Source of the DNA: Lachnospiraceae bacterium
Lineage (GTDB): Bacteria > Bacillota > Clostridia > Lachnospirales > Lachnospiraceae
Assembly: GCA_017555455.1 (NCBI GenBank)
Contig: JAFZGJ010000002.1
Span: 1-64,000, forward strand
Reading direction: 5' to 3'
DNA: 64,000 bases
The notes beneath the pieces are model-generated. The model made no database searches and was not told the DNA's origin. It was given only the letters and a program-made list of their open reading frames with translations. A program made the translations under genes and the position numbers. Positions within the stretch are counted from its first letter, which is position 1, and the number at the start of each line of letters is the position of its first letter. Positions 52,340-61,411 of the stretch are shown here, piece after piece.

Positions 52340-53746
52340 TTAAAATTCTATTCTCGTAAAGCTACCGTCATTCTCTAAAATCAATTTATATGCGTTTCCG
52401 GTTAAAACGTCTACGGCATAAAACTGATTCAAAGGATTATTAATTTGATTTTCTAAATAATGTTCCTCGTATACATAATAATTCTTTCCGGCCTCGGAAA
52501 TGGTATATTTGTAAAAATAATGAAACACACCATATCGGTCAGGGATGGAACCGTTGAAGTTTAAAATATGTCCTGCATTTATAAGTTCCTGCATAAGAAA
52601 AATTGCGGCATCCTCTGCAGAAATATTGACTTTAATGTCTAAATTGTATTTTTTATGAGTTACTTTACTTGCAATTCCTTTGGAAGAATAGGCAATAAAT
52701 TTAAATTGGCTTTCTCCTAAAGGCATGGGAATGGGGGAGGTATACTCCATGCTTTGTTCCGTAGGTTGGGTTAAATCTGTTGTGTAATAAACCTTGGTTC
52801 CCTGTTCTATTTCCACTTCAATCATTTCCGCATAAGAATAGGTTCCGCTGTCAAGAGTAACCAAAGGTGCCAAAGGAACGAGAGAATCTATTTGATATTC
52901 ATACACTACCGGTTCGCTAAAGCTGCCAAAAGAGGTTTCGTAAATAACCGTTAAAATATGAGTTCCGTTTCCAAGTTGAATTGGTTTTTCATATTTTATG
53001 GAATCTTTATTGGGGATAGTTTTGTCCAAAGTATAATATATGTTGCCTTCATACCCCTCTTCGAAAATTAGTTCCAAAGAGGTATCATAAGAACCGCTTT
53101 CATAATTTAATTTGGGAACTTCACATAAATATTCCCAATATTTTTCTTTTATTTCCGGATAACCACAGTTCTTTAGCAGTTGGTTCATTTCTATGTAATT
53201 ACCCTGTTCTTCTAAAAAGGATAAAAGAAACTCATAGGCCATATCACTGTTTTCTTCCAGATCAATTGCAAGAAGAGCCAAATTATAAGCTTCCGTAGTT
53301 TTATTTAGCATTAATTTGGTATCTGCTTCTTTAATATACCAATAGGCATCTTGAGAATTATCTTTTCTCAATGATTTATATATTTGTGCTGCTTCATAAT
53401 AGTCGTAATTGCTGACAGCTTCTAAAGCTTTGGTATTACGATATTCTACGGAATGAGTATATTTGTAATACCCTGCATATATGAAAACAAAACACACAAG
53501 AACCAAAAAGAAAATAGTAGAAAAAGCAGGAACCTTAAATTTAGTTTGTTCCGGTTCCGGATTTGGAAATTCTTCTGTTGGATGGTCTGTATGGTTTTCT
53601 ATGTTTTCACTTATGTTAGATAAACTTTCAGCAATACTAAGCTCTATTTCGGGTTCAAAATCAGGAACAATCTGATATTCTGCACCACAAATGTCACAAT
53701 ATAAATGACCGGAAACCATCTCGGCTCCACATTTTTGACATTTCAT
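52340..53746 (-). CDS. Zinc-ribbon, TPR-like and CHB_HEX-domain membrane protein
   Basis: A 468-residue protein with an N-terminal zinc ribbon (Cys3, Cys6, Cys17 and Cys20), an acidic linker and one membrane helix (about 74-93). Helical TPR-like repeats (about 100-200) follow, then two beta-sandwich CHB_HEX_C-type domains with YYTLDKTIPN (near 232) and YYTTDLTQPTEQS (near 325). The C-terminal part is unrecognised. The topology suggests a cytosolic zinc ribbon and an outside domain that could contact wall polymers. It lies just after ftsK, 21 bases away, and may be its operon partner. The function is unknown. Confidence 0.65.
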   Translation of the reverse strand: MKCQKCGAEMVSGHLYCDICGAEYQIVPDFEPEIELSIAESLSNISENIENHTDHPTEEFPNPEPEQTKFKVPAFSTIFFLVLVCFVFIYAGYYKYTHSVEYRNTKALEAVSNYDYYEAAQIYKSLRKDNSQDAYWYIKEADTKLMLNKTTEAYNLALLAIDLEENSDMAYEFLLSFLEEQGNYIEMNQLLKNCGYPEIKEKYWEYLCEVPKLNYESGSYDTSLELIFEEGYEGNIYYTLDKTIPNKDSIKYEKPIQLGNGTHILTVIYETSFGSFSEPVVYEYQIDSLVPLAPLVTLDSGTYSYAEMIEVEIEQGTKVYYTTDLTQPTEQSMEYTSPIPMPLGESQFKFIAYSSKGIASKVTHKKYNLDIKVNISAEDAAIFLMQELINAGHILNFNGSIPDRYGVFHYFYKYTISEAGKNYYVYEEHYLENQINNPLNQFYAVDVLTGNAYKLILENDGSFTRIEF

Positions 53747-53767
53747 TTTATATTAGTTTCCTTTTTC

Positions 53768-56557
53768 TTAAAAATAATCTTCAATATATTGTTCAAACTG
53801 CTCTAAGGACATAAGAACTTTTCTGGGTTTTGTACCCTCTTCTTCACCTACTACTCCGGCTTCTGCTAACTGATCCATAATTCTTGCAGCGCGGTTAAAG
53901 CCGATTTTGAATACTCTCTGAAGCATTCCAATGGAGGCTTTATCTTTATCTATAATAAATTTACCGGCATCTATGAAATAAGAATCTTTATCATCACCAC
54001 TGTTTCCTGAAGAACCGGTACCGGCGGAGCTTCCAAGATTTTTAATTTTATCTTCGATATCTTCATTGTATACGTTACCAATATTTTGATTTTTTAAAAA
54101 ATCTACAATATTTCCAACTTCTTCATCAGATACAAAGGCACCTTGGATTCTGGCAGGTTTTGGATAGCCCTGTGGATAGAACAACATATCTCCTTTTCCT
54201 AACAGCTTTTCCGCACCATTCATATCTAAGATGGTTCGGGAGTCAACACCGCTGGAAACCGCAAAAGCTACACGGCTTGGCATATTTGCCTTGATTAATC
54301 CGGTAATAACGTCAACACTTGGTCGTTGGGTAGCAATAATCAAATGAATTCCTGCAGCACGTGCCAGCTGGGCAAGACGACAAATGGATTCTTCCACTTC
54401 TCCGGGTGCTACCATCATTAAGTCTGCGAGCTCGTCTACAATAATAACGATTTGAGGCATTTTTTTACCGGCCTCGGTATCTCCTGCAGTAATTTTTTGT
54501 TCAATTTTAAGATTATATTCTTGTAAGTTTCGCACACCAAAATCAGCAAATTTCTGATAACGGTCTGTCATTTCTGCTACGCCCCAATGTAATGCAGCTG
54601 CCGCTTTTTTAGGGTCAGTAACCACAGGAATCAGTAAATGCGGAATTCCGTTATAAACACTTAATTCTACTACCTTGGGGTCAATCATAATGAGTTTAAC
54701 TTCTTCCGGAGTAGCTTTATAAAGTAAGCTCATGATTAAGGTGTTGATGCAGACGGATTTACCGCTACCGGTAGAACCGGCAATTAACATATGAGGCATT
54801 TTAGCAATATCTGTGACTACTACTTTTCCGGCAATATCTTTACCAACTGCAAATGCTAATTTGGAAGGAAATTCTTTGTATTCCCTGCTCTCCAATAAGT
54901 CTCTTAAACCAACAGAAGCATTTTCTTTGTTGGGGACTTCGATACCAATGGCTGCTTTTCCTGGAATAGGAGCTTCCATACGGATATCCGTAGCTGCCAG
55001 ATTTAATTTGATGTCGTCTGCAAGGCCAACAATTTTACTTACCTTTACGCCTTGCTCCGGCTGTAATTCATAACGGGTTACTGCAGGTCCCTGACTGATA
55101 TCTGTAATAGTAACCTTTACACCAAAGGTACTTAATGTCTGTTGAAGACGCATGGCGGTTTCTTTTAATTGTTCCATTCCCTTTCCGTTTTTGGAGGTGT
55201 CTGATTTTTTCAGGTAAGAGATGGGTGGAAACATATACGGTCTTTGTGGTGCCGTTTCCTGAGCTTTCATAGCTTTAATATCCTGCCCTGCGGCTTTCAT
55301 AATTTTTTCTTTTTCGGATAACTCCACTACCTTTGCCACAGGCCGTTTTAAGGTTGCAGTTTGAGGTACTGTTTGAGGTTCTATTTCTTCAAATCGTTCC
55401 TGAACAGCCTCTTCTTCGATATCATAGGAAGTTATGGTGGGTTCTTCGGATTCATAGCTTGGCACTAATTCTCTCATACCGGATTGAACGGATGCGGTAA
55501 AAGCGGTTTCACAAGCCGGAGTGTCATCCAGCTCAATCTGATGAGCACCATGAATTCTTATATTTTCAAAATCAAATTCAGGTTCTTTGGATATAGGCGT
55601 GGAGACTTTTTCATGAATCTCTATTTCTTTTTCTAAATCATTGATAGTAATTTCATGCAAATTATCGTGTCTTATGGGTTCTTCATTCTTTTTCTGGGTT
55701 AACTTTGTATCCAACATAACGCCGGAAACTTTTTTATCCATACGAAGTATTTTTGCTGCATCTTCCCGGATTTCATGTTCCTGTTTTTCCTGCGTTACAT
55801 TCGTTTTTTGTTCTAATTTTTGTTTGCGCTCATTTTCCCATTGAATCTGCAATTCTTCTCTTCGTTGCTTTGCTTTTTCGCGTCGATATCTGGCATCATC
55901 TTTCGCGGAAGAAACTACATACTGACTTCCCTTTTTCACGCCGTTGAAAAAGGATTTTTCTGTAATAATTACAATACAACCGATAGCCAGTACTAATAAA
56001 ATCAATACAGAACCAATGGTATCCAAAAGAGAATACAATAAATAAGCCAAAGATCCAAATAAAACGCCACCACCAAGCTTGGAATCCTTTCCCAAAGAAT
56101 ATAACTCTGCAATGGAATATCCCATAGATTGTTTTAAATCACCTTGAAAAATGTGTAAAAAAGCTCCTACAATAAAAAAGAGCATAATTCCTGCAACTAA
56201 TTTTAAGGTGGCAATTCCATTTCCCTGATTGGAAAGGCCAAAGCCTATGGCGATAAAGATAAAAATAGGGGCAATATACGCCAATAACCCAAAGATTCCG
56301 AAAAGGAAACCGGAAATGGCGTTACCTACAGGTCCTATAACTCCAAAATTGCATAAAAATAACATGACAGCAACGGCCAAAAGAATCAATAATGTTAATT
56401 CGTTGCTTATCATTCGTTCCTGTTCGGTTCTTTGTTTTGGAGCGCTTGTTTGCTTGGAAGAAGTATTTCTTCTTGTTGTTGTATTTTTAATGGATTTTTT
56501 TGTTGTATTTCTGGAAGCACTTGTGTTTCTTTTTCTGGTGCTTGAATTTGTTGGCAT
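53768..56557 (-). CDS. ftsK: DNA translocase FtsK/SpoIIIE
   Basis: FtsK/SpoIIIE pumps chromosomal DNA through the septum or spore membrane. The 929-residue protein has a basic N-terminus and four to five membrane helices (about 50-190). A long charged linker comes next, then the motor with Walker [11 protein letters not shown] (near 592-601), Walker [14 protein letters not shown] and [22 protein letters not shown] gamma winged helix (about 865-929, [21 protein letters not shown]) ends the protein. The start has AGGAAGG somewhat upstream. In spore formers the same gene may serve as SpoIIIE; the sequence does not decide. Confidence 0.96.
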   Translation of the reverse strand: MPTNSSTRKRNTSASRNTTKKSIKNTTTRRNTSSKQTSAPKQRTEQERMISNELTLLILLAVAVMLFLCNFGVIGPVGNAISGFLFGIFGLLAYIAPIFIFIAIGFGLSNQGNGIATLKLVAGIMLFFIVGAFLHIFQGDLKQSMGYSIAELYSLGKDSKLGGGVLFGSLAYLLYSLLDTIGSVLILLVLAIGCIVIITEKSFFNGVKKGSQYVVSSAKDDARYRREKAKQRREELQIQWENERKQKLEQKTNVTQEKQEHEIREDAAKILRMDKKVSGVMLDTKLTQKKNEEPIRHDNLHEITINDLEKEIEIHEKVSTPISKEPEFDFENIRIHGAHQIELDDTPACETAFTASVQSGMRELVPSYESEEPTITSYDIEEEAVQERFEEIEPQTVPQTATLKRPVAKVVELSEKEKIMKAAGQDIKAMKAQETAPQRPYMFPPISYLKKSDTSKNGKGMEQLKETAMRLQQTLSTFGVKVTITDISQGPAVTRYELQPEQGVKVSKIVGLADDIKLNLAATDIRMEAPIPGKAAIGIEVPNKENASVGLRDLLESREYKEFPSKLAFAVGKDIAGKVVVTDIAKMPHMLIAGSTGSGKSVCINTLIMSLLYKATPEEVKLIMIDPKVVELSVYNGIPHLLIPVVTDPKKAAAALHWGVAEMTDRYQKFADFGVRNLQEYNLKIEQKITAGDTEAGKKMPQIVIIVDELADLMMVAPGEVEESICRLAQLARAAGIHLIIATQRPSVDVITGLIKANMPSRVAFAVSSGVDSRTILDMNGAEKLLGKGDMLFYPQGYPKPARIQGAFVSDEEVGNIVDFLKNQNIGNVYNEDIEDKIKNLGSSAGTGSSGNSGDDKDSYFIDAGKFIIDKDKASIGMLQRVFKIGFNRAARIMDQLAEAGVVGEEEGTKPRKVLMSLEQFEQYIEDYF

Positions 56558-56640
56558 AAATCATCAAACCTTCCTAAATGTTCTCATAGTGTAATTGCAA
56601 AAATACCAAAATGTATTAATAACGAAAAAACACCTAGGAT

Positions 56641-56670
56641 AGTATAGCATATAATTTTATCTTTTTTCAA
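56641..56670 (-). promoter_or_regulatory. Putative ftsK promoter
   Basis: On the minus strand TTGAAA (56665-56670) and TATACT (56641-56646) are 18 bases apart. The -35 lies in the last codons of tepA, about 85 bases before the ftsK start. Confidence 0.5.
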
Positions 56671-57424
56671 TCATTTCATGTAATTTTGAAACAGCCATGG
56701 AAATGCCACCGACTTCATCAATAAGTCCTTCTTCTACTGCTTCTTTACCTACTAAAATAGTTCCTACATCCTTGGTAAGTATTCCTGTTTGCATCATTAA
56801 AGTTTCTAATCTTTTTTTAGAAATATTGCAATGTTTGCTGACAAAGGTAATGATTCTGTTTTGCATCTGCTTAAAATAATCATAAGTAGGCTGGGCTCCG
56901 ATTACCAAACCATTTAAACGTACCGGATGGATTACCATAGTTCCGGTGGGAACAATAAAGGAATAGTTGCTGCTGACAGCGATGGGAACACCAATGGAAT
57001 GACTCCCACCCAGTACGAGAGAAACGGTAGGTTTACTCAATGAAGAAATCATTTCTGCAATGGCAAGACCTGCTTCCACATCTCCACCCATAGTATTTAA
57101 TAAAAGTAATACTCCTTGAATTTCATCACTGTCTTCAATGGAAGCCAAGGTAGGCAAAATATGCTCATATTTAGTGGATTTAATGTTATTTCCCAAAACA
57201 TCATGCCCTTCGATTTCACCTATAATAGATAACAGCTGGATTTTATGATGCTCACGCCCTTTATCCAGCATTACCTTACCATCATCCTCCAACTGCTCCT
57301 TCTCCCACTTTTCCTTTTCAATCGTTTCTTCTGTGTTAAGCTTAGTTGCTTTCACTTCATGCTTTTCATTTTTATTATTCAATACTTCTTTCTTTGAATT
57401 TTTATCTTCCTTCTTTTTTGACAT
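56657..57424 (-). CDS. tepA: TepA/ClpP-like serine protease
   Basis: A 255-residue member of the ClpP/crotonase-like serine protease group known as TepA (YmfB) in Bacillus. An N-terminal Lys/Glu-rich region of about 55 residues is followed by the ClpP-like fold. The nucleophile is Ser143 in GGSHSIG, and His166 is in MVIHPVR; VLLLLNTMGGDVEAGLAIAE is also typical. Bacillus TepA aids protein export or degrades small spore proteins; the function here is inferred. It lies upstream of ftsK, as in many Firmicutes (ymfB-spoIIIE). AGGAAGG precedes the ATG. Confidence 0.88.
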   Translation of the reverse strand: MSKKKEDKNSKKEVLNNKNEKHEVKATKLNTEETIEKEKWEKEQLEDDGKVMLDKGREHHKIQLLSIIGEIEGHDVLGNNIKSTKYEHILPTLASIEDSDEIQGVLLLLNTMGGDVEAGLAIAEMISSLSKPTVSLVLGGSHSIGVPIAVSSNYSFIVPTGTMVIHPVRLNGLVIGAQPTYDYFKQMQNRIITFVSKHCNISKKRLETLMMQTGILTKDVGTILVGKEAVEEGLIDEVGGISMAVSKLHEMIEKR

Positions 57425-57453
57425 TTTTTTACCTTCCTATATTATAAATTAAA

Positions 57454-57591
57454 GTTTTTATTATATATCCAACTTGTACGCATCTGTGAGACATCGTTTG
57501 TGAGTAGCGAACAAAACTGTTTACAGTTTTTGTACGATAATCGCAAACGATGTAACGAACAGTGAGCGAACAAGGGATATATAATAAAAAC
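57454..57591. repeat. Long nested palindrome upstream of tepA
   Basis: A perfect 17-bp inverted repeat (57454-57470 with 57575-57591) encloses a 10-bp one (ACATCGTTTG 57491-57500 with CAAACGATGT 57543-57552) and an inner 8-bp one (AAAACTGT 57513-57520 with ACAGTTTT 57523-57530). The whole 138 bases could fold into one long cruciform. It looks like a palindromic or MITE-type element rather than a terminator. Confidence 0.75.
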
Positions 57592-57613
57592 GTATTCATA
57601 CATAGGATGGCAC

Positions 57614-57641
57614 AAAAAAAAGAGCTTATTCAGCTCTTTTT
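57614..57641 (-). terminator. Terminator at the end of the metY-linked membrane protein gene
   Basis: AAAAAGAGCT and AGCTCTTTTT form a stem with a 5-base loop that reaches the stop codon of the gene ending at 57641. On the minus strand a T run follows, and the structure can also work on the + strand. Confidence 0.85.
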
Positions 57642-58831
57642 TAAATATCTTTTAAATCATAGTCATCATCAAAGCGATAATTGTTTAGATCATAATGCAT
57701 CTGATCCGAAGTCGGTTCAAAGGCATAGTTCATTTCTTTTTTTACATGTTTTTTAGGTAATGGTAAGGGATTTTCAATAAATTTAATGGGTTTTGTAGCT
57801 ACCACGTCTTTAACATCTTCAGAAATTGGTTCCTTAATTTCCTCCTGAATCGATTCTTTAACATTTTCAGAAACCGCTTCAATGATTGGAACTTCAGAAA
57901 CTGTATCGTCAATTACAATGATTTCCAAATCTTCCAAATTTTCTAAATCTTCTACCATTACAGTAGCAGTTAGCGGTTTTCTAAAGCATTTAACTGCATA
58001 GAAAATAAGAATAATCCCCAAAAGAATTCCTAGGGAAATATATTGGTTTAACCCACCTTCCTGATAAAAGAATCTAAGTTTATCATCAAACCAATATTGA
58101 AGCACATACTTATCAAATAGGAAATTATTCCATAAATAGAACATAACAAAAAATCCATTAATCGTTCCCAATAAAAAGTATAAGAAATATACCAAAGGCA
58201 ACTTTTTATTTTTGTTGCATAATTCTCCTTTGAGGAATACAAAAAGCACAAAAATTAGTAATAATAAGAATCCTGCCAAATCTATGTAGCTAAAAATTCC
58301 TAAAAGAATTCCTAAAAAGATTCGTTTTATAAAGTCATAAGGTTTATTATTATATGTTGTGGAGCCTAACCAGAAAATAAGTCCGGTTAAAAACCAAACC
58401 ATATGCATGGAAGTATCCCATATCACAGGATAAAAACAAATGCTTAATACACCGCTGATAACCGTAATTGCTAATGGAAACACAAAGTGGAACAGTTTTT
58501 TCGCTCCCAGGTAAAAGAAAAATACGCCTGCAAGCTGTAATATTAAATTAATGATAGATACAACGTCTTCTCTATTACCTAAAAAAGAAAATAAAACAGA
58601 TAAAAATGAGATATATAAACTCTCTTGATTAAGGTATGTAATCTTATAATTTCCTACGGATTTAATAAAAGCCTGTGGAAACAAACTGCCTCCAAGAGCA
58701 ATCTCCCAATCATAAGACATAGCCTGCCAAATTTCTACTCCACATAGGAAAGCCATAATTATAGAAAGGCTTCCAAACTCTAATAATAGTTTACCAGTTT
58801 TTTTCTTTCCATCCACACTTCTTTGTTTCAT
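57641..58831 (-). CDS. Multi-pass membrane protein of unknown function, coupled to metY
   Basis: A 396-residue protein with about nine hydrophobic helices (20-285) and a long acidic cytoplasmic tail (about 290-396) rich in Glu, Asp, Val and Ile. The tail includes EDLENLEDLEIIVIDD and ends DDDYDLKDI. The membrane part resembles loosely the mannosyltransferase/EpsG-like polytopic proteins, but no motif confirms this. Its ATG shares the last base of the metY stop (TAATG), so it is translationally coupled to metY. No role in methionine metabolism is evident. It ends in a terminator that overlaps its stop codon. Confidence 0.6.
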   Translation of the reverse strand: MKQRSVDGKKKTGKLLLEFGSLSIIMAFLCGVEIWQAMSYDWEIALGGSLFPQAFIKSVGNYKITYLNQESLYISFLSVLFSFLGNREDVVSIINLILQLAGVFFFYLGAKKLFHFVFPLAITVISGVLSICFYPVIWDTSMHMVWFLTGLIFWLGSTTYNNKPYDFIKRIFLGILLGIFSYIDLAGFLLLLIFVLFVFLKGELCNKNKKLPLVYFLYFLLGTINGFFVMFYLWNNFLFDKYVLQYWFDDKLRFFYQEGGLNQYISLGILLGIILIFYAVKCFRKPLTATVMVEDLENLEDLEIIVIDDTVSEVPIIEAVSENVKESIQEEIKEPISEDVKDVVATKPIKFIENPLPLPKKHVKKEMNYAFEPTSDQMHYDLNNYRFDDDYDLKDI

Positions 58832-60117
58832 TAATCTGCCTTTTCAATCGCCTGCTGTAAATCTGCAATGATATCGTCTACATTTTCAATACCCACGGAT
58901 AAACGGATTAAATCAGGAGCTACGCCTGCTTCTACCAACTGTTCGTCTGTCATCTGACGATGCGTATGGCTTGCGGGATGTAAAACACAGGTTCTTGCAT
59001 CTGCTACGTGAGTTACAATAGCTGCTAATTCTAAATGATCCATCATTTTACCTGCACCGGTTCTGCCGCTCTTTAAGCCGAAGGAAATAACTCCACAGCT
59101 TCCTTTTGGCATATACTTCTGTGCTAAGTTATAGTATTTGTTTCCGGGAAGTCCTGGATAATTTACCCAGGCAACTTTTTCATGTTTTTCTAAAAATTCA
59201 GCTACTTTCATAGCATTGCTGCAATGACGTTCCATACGAAGCGGTAAGGTTTCCAAACCTACATTTAAAAGAAATGCGTTCTGCGGAGCCTGAATAGAAC
59301 CTAAATCTCTCATTAACTGTACGGTAGCTTTGGTAATATAAGCTCCTTTACCGAATTTTTCGGTGTAAGTAACTCCGTGGTAAGAATCGTCCGGAGTACA
59401 TAGTCCAGGGAATTTTTCTGCATGAGCAGTCCAATCGAAATTACCGCTGTCAACAATGACACCGCCTACGGTCATAGCATGCCCATCCATGTATTTGGTT
59501 GTAGAATGAGTTACAATATCCGCCCCCCATTCAAAAGGATTACAGTTAATTGGGGTCGCAAAGGTATTGTCAATAATCAATGGAACTCCTGCTTCATGAG
59601 CTAAGGTTGCAAATTTTTCAATATCTAAAACAACTAAGGCAGGATTGGCAATGGTTTCCCCAAAAACACATTTTGTATTAGGCTGAACAGCTTTTCTTAA
59701 TTCATCTAAAGAAGCATCCGGATCAACTACGGTACATTCAATTCCCATTTTCTTCATAGTTACGGTAATCAAATTGTGGGTTCCGCCGTATACGGTAGAA
59801 GACATAATTATATGATCTCCTGCTTCACAGATGTTGAAAATAGCGTAATAATTGGCAGCCTGACCGGAAGAAGTAAGCATAGCTGCTACTCCACCCTCTA
59901 ATTCACAAATTTTAGCTGCAACATAATCATTGGTAGGATTCTGAAGTCGGGTATAAAAATAGCCGCTTTCTTCCAAATCAAATAATCTTCCCATCTGTTC
60001 ACTGGTTTCATATTTGTATGTAGTACTTTGATAGATTGGTAAAATTCTTGGTTCGCCGTTTTTAGGCTGCCAACCGGACTGTACGCAGACAGTCTCCTTT
60101 GCATAATTTTTGCTCAT
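58831..60117 (-). CDS. metY: O-acetylhomoserine sulfhydrylase MetY
   Basis: MetY makes homocysteine from O-acetylhomoserine and sulfide with PLP. The 428-residue protein is a typical Cys/Met-metabolism fold-type I enzyme: SSGQAANYYAIFNI and SSTVYGGTHNL early, IDNTFATPINCNPFEWGAD, and the PLP lysine in HSTTKYMDGHAM. GAGGAG precedes the ATG. The length (about 425-430) and C-terminal TCVLHPASHTHRQM match MetY rather than the shorter MetB/C. No SAM or T-box riboswitch fits in the short upstream gap. Confidence 0.95.
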   Translation of the reverse strand: MSKNYAKETVCVQSGWQPKNGEPRILPIYQSTTYKYETSEQMGRLFDLEESGYFYTRLQNPTNDYVAAKICELEGGVAAMLTSSGQAANYYAIFNICEAGDHIIMSSTVYGGTHNLITVTMKKMGIECTVVDPDASLDELRKAVQPNTKCVFGETIANPALVVLDIEKFATLAHEAGVPLIIDNTFATPINCNPFEWGADIVTHSTTKYMDGHAMTVGGVIVDSGNFDWTAHAEKFPGLCTPDDSYHGVTYTEKFGKGAYITKATVQLMRDLGSIQAPQNAFLLNVGLETLPLRMERHCSNAMKVAEFLEKHEKVAWVNYPGLPGNKYYNLAQKYMPKGSCGVISFGLKSGRTGAGKMMDHLELAAIVTHVADARTCVLHPASHTHRQMTDEQLVEAGVAPDLIRLSVGIENVDDIIADLQQAIEKAD

Positions 60118-60170
60118 AACATTTCTCCTCTTTTATAAAGGTTAGTTGCCGGATTTACAGTTATTTATTT

Positions 60171-60899
60171 TTATTCATCCCAGTTATGATATACAGACTG
60201 TACATCATCATCTTCGTCTAATAAATCTAAGGTTTTCTGTAGATTTTTGATAGCTGTTTCGTCTGTTAATTCTACATAGTTCTGAGGAATCATGGTTACA
60301 TCTGCACTAACCATTGGAATTCCGGCTTCTTCCAAAGCTTTTTTAACATCATCAAAAGCATCCGGAGCAGTTAATACTTCGTAGCTGTCTTCTTCTTCGT
60401 TAAAGTCATCGGCACCGGCATCTAATGCTGTCATCATTAAATCGTCAGCATCCATATCACATTCTTCTTTGTCAATGATAATCTGCCCCTTTTCATCGAA
60501 ACTGAAGGATACACACCCGGGAGTACCGATACTTCCGTTTCCTTTTGTAAAAGCACTTCTTACGTTTGATGCTGTTCTGTTTTTATTATCAGTTAAAGCA
60601 TTTACAATGATGGCAATACCATTTGGACCATAGCCTTCATATGTAACATATTCATAGTTAACATTTCCCAAATCTCCGGCTGCTCTTTTAATACCTCTTT
60701 CAATGGTATCGTTAGGCATATTATTGGATTTTGCTTTTTCAATTACTTTTGCTAATTTAAAGTTGTTGGTTGGGTCCGGACCACCCTCCTTTACAGCAAC
60801 AGCAAGTTCTCTACCGATAATAGTAAAAATTTTACCTTTTGCCGCATCGTTTTTTTCTTTTTTGTGTTTAATATTTGCAAATTTTGAATGTCCTGACAT
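60171..60899 (-). CDS. yebC: YebC/PmpR-family protein
   Basis: YebC-family (DUF28) proteins act as transcription regulators in some bacteria, and recent work links them to translation of proline stretches. The 242-residue protein has the characteristic start MSGHSKFANIKHKKEKNDAAK, GGPDPTNNFKLAKVIEKAKSN and YEGYGPNGIAIIVNALTDN. GAGGAAAG precedes the ATG. It has a well-formed promoter and lies between metY and the mazF toxin gene. Confidence 0.95.
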   Translation of the reverse strand: MSGHSKFANIKHKKEKNDAAKGKIFTIIGRELAVAVKEGGPDPTNNFKLAKVIEKAKSNNMPNDTIERGIKRAAGDLGNVNYEYVTYEGYGPNGIAIIVNALTDNKNRTASNVRSAFTKGNGSIGTPGCVSFSFDEKGQIIIDKEECDMDADDLMMTALDAGADDFNEEEDSYEVLTAPDAFDDVKKALEEAGIPMVSADVTMIPQNYVELTDETAIKNLQKTLDLLDEDDDVQSVYHNWDE

Positions 60900-60945
60900 T
60901 TTCTTTCCTCTTTCTGCCTTCCGGCTAATCTTGCGTATTTAATAA

Positions 60946-60974
60946 AATATATCACCTTGAGAATTAAACGTCAA
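60946..60974 (-). promoter_or_regulatory. Promoter of yebC
   Basis: On the minus strand TTGACG (60969-60974) and TATATT (60946-60951) are 17 bases apart, close to consensus, about 47 bases before the yebC start and overlapping the end of mazF. Confidence 0.7.
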
Positions 60975-61309
60975 TGCAATTCCAAACTTATCTTTAGGGC
61001 TTCATTGACTTGTTCCATAATAAAATCGTCCAGATGACAAACTTTATCTTTTAATCTTTTTTTATCTATGGTTCGAAGCTGTTCCAGTAAAATAACGGAA
61101 TCCTTCACCATTTCATATTTGGCACAGGCCAAATCTATATGAGTAGGTAACTTGTGCTTTGTAAGCTTAGAGGTTATGGCAGCACAAATTACTGTGGGAC
61201 TATGTTTATTTCCCATATCATTCTGTATAATCAATACCGGTCTGATACCACCCTGTTCAGAACCGATTACCGGTCTTAAATCCGCATAATATACGTCTCC
61301 ACGTCGCAA
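60971..61309 (-). CDS. ndoA: MazF/NdoA-family endoribonuclease toxin, no antitoxin visible
   Basis: MazF/PemK toxins cut mRNA at short sequences. The 112-residue protein has the family start [30 protein letters not shown], the [11 protein letters not shown] segment and [13 protein letters not shown]. The start is a TTG with GAAGGAAGTG before it. The alr gene lies upstream, as in Bacillus (alr-ndoAI-ndoA), but the 102 bases between contain no credible antitoxin; the longest ATG frame has 12 codons. Either the antitoxin is elsewhere or the toxin is orphaned, which occurs in some clostridia. A dyad near 61389-61412 could affect expression. Confidence 0.9.
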   Translation of the reverse strand: MRRGDVYYADLRPVIGSEQGGIRPVLIIQNDMGNKHSPTVICAAITSKLTKHKLPTHIDLACAKYEMVKDSVILLEQLRTIDKKRLKDKVCHLDDFIMEQVNEALKISLELH

Positions 61310-61411
61310 AAAATCACTTCCTTCATCTAATATAGCTTTTTATCACAGTAGAAGTATTGCCACATTATCTGAAGGTATACTATATCGTGGTAACTATTTT
61401 ATAAATAGTAC

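Noticed and set aside
57562..57756. A + strand frame of 64 codons through the palindrome
   Set aside because: It crosses the terminator and the antisense of the membrane protein gene, with no ribosome-binding site.
60118..60170. SAM or T-box riboswitch controlling metY
   Set aside because: The gap between yebC and metY is only 53 bases, too short for either element.
61310..61411. MazE-like antitoxin hidden before mazF
   Set aside because: Reading the minus strand gives at most a 12-codon ATG frame before a stop, far too short for an antitoxin.
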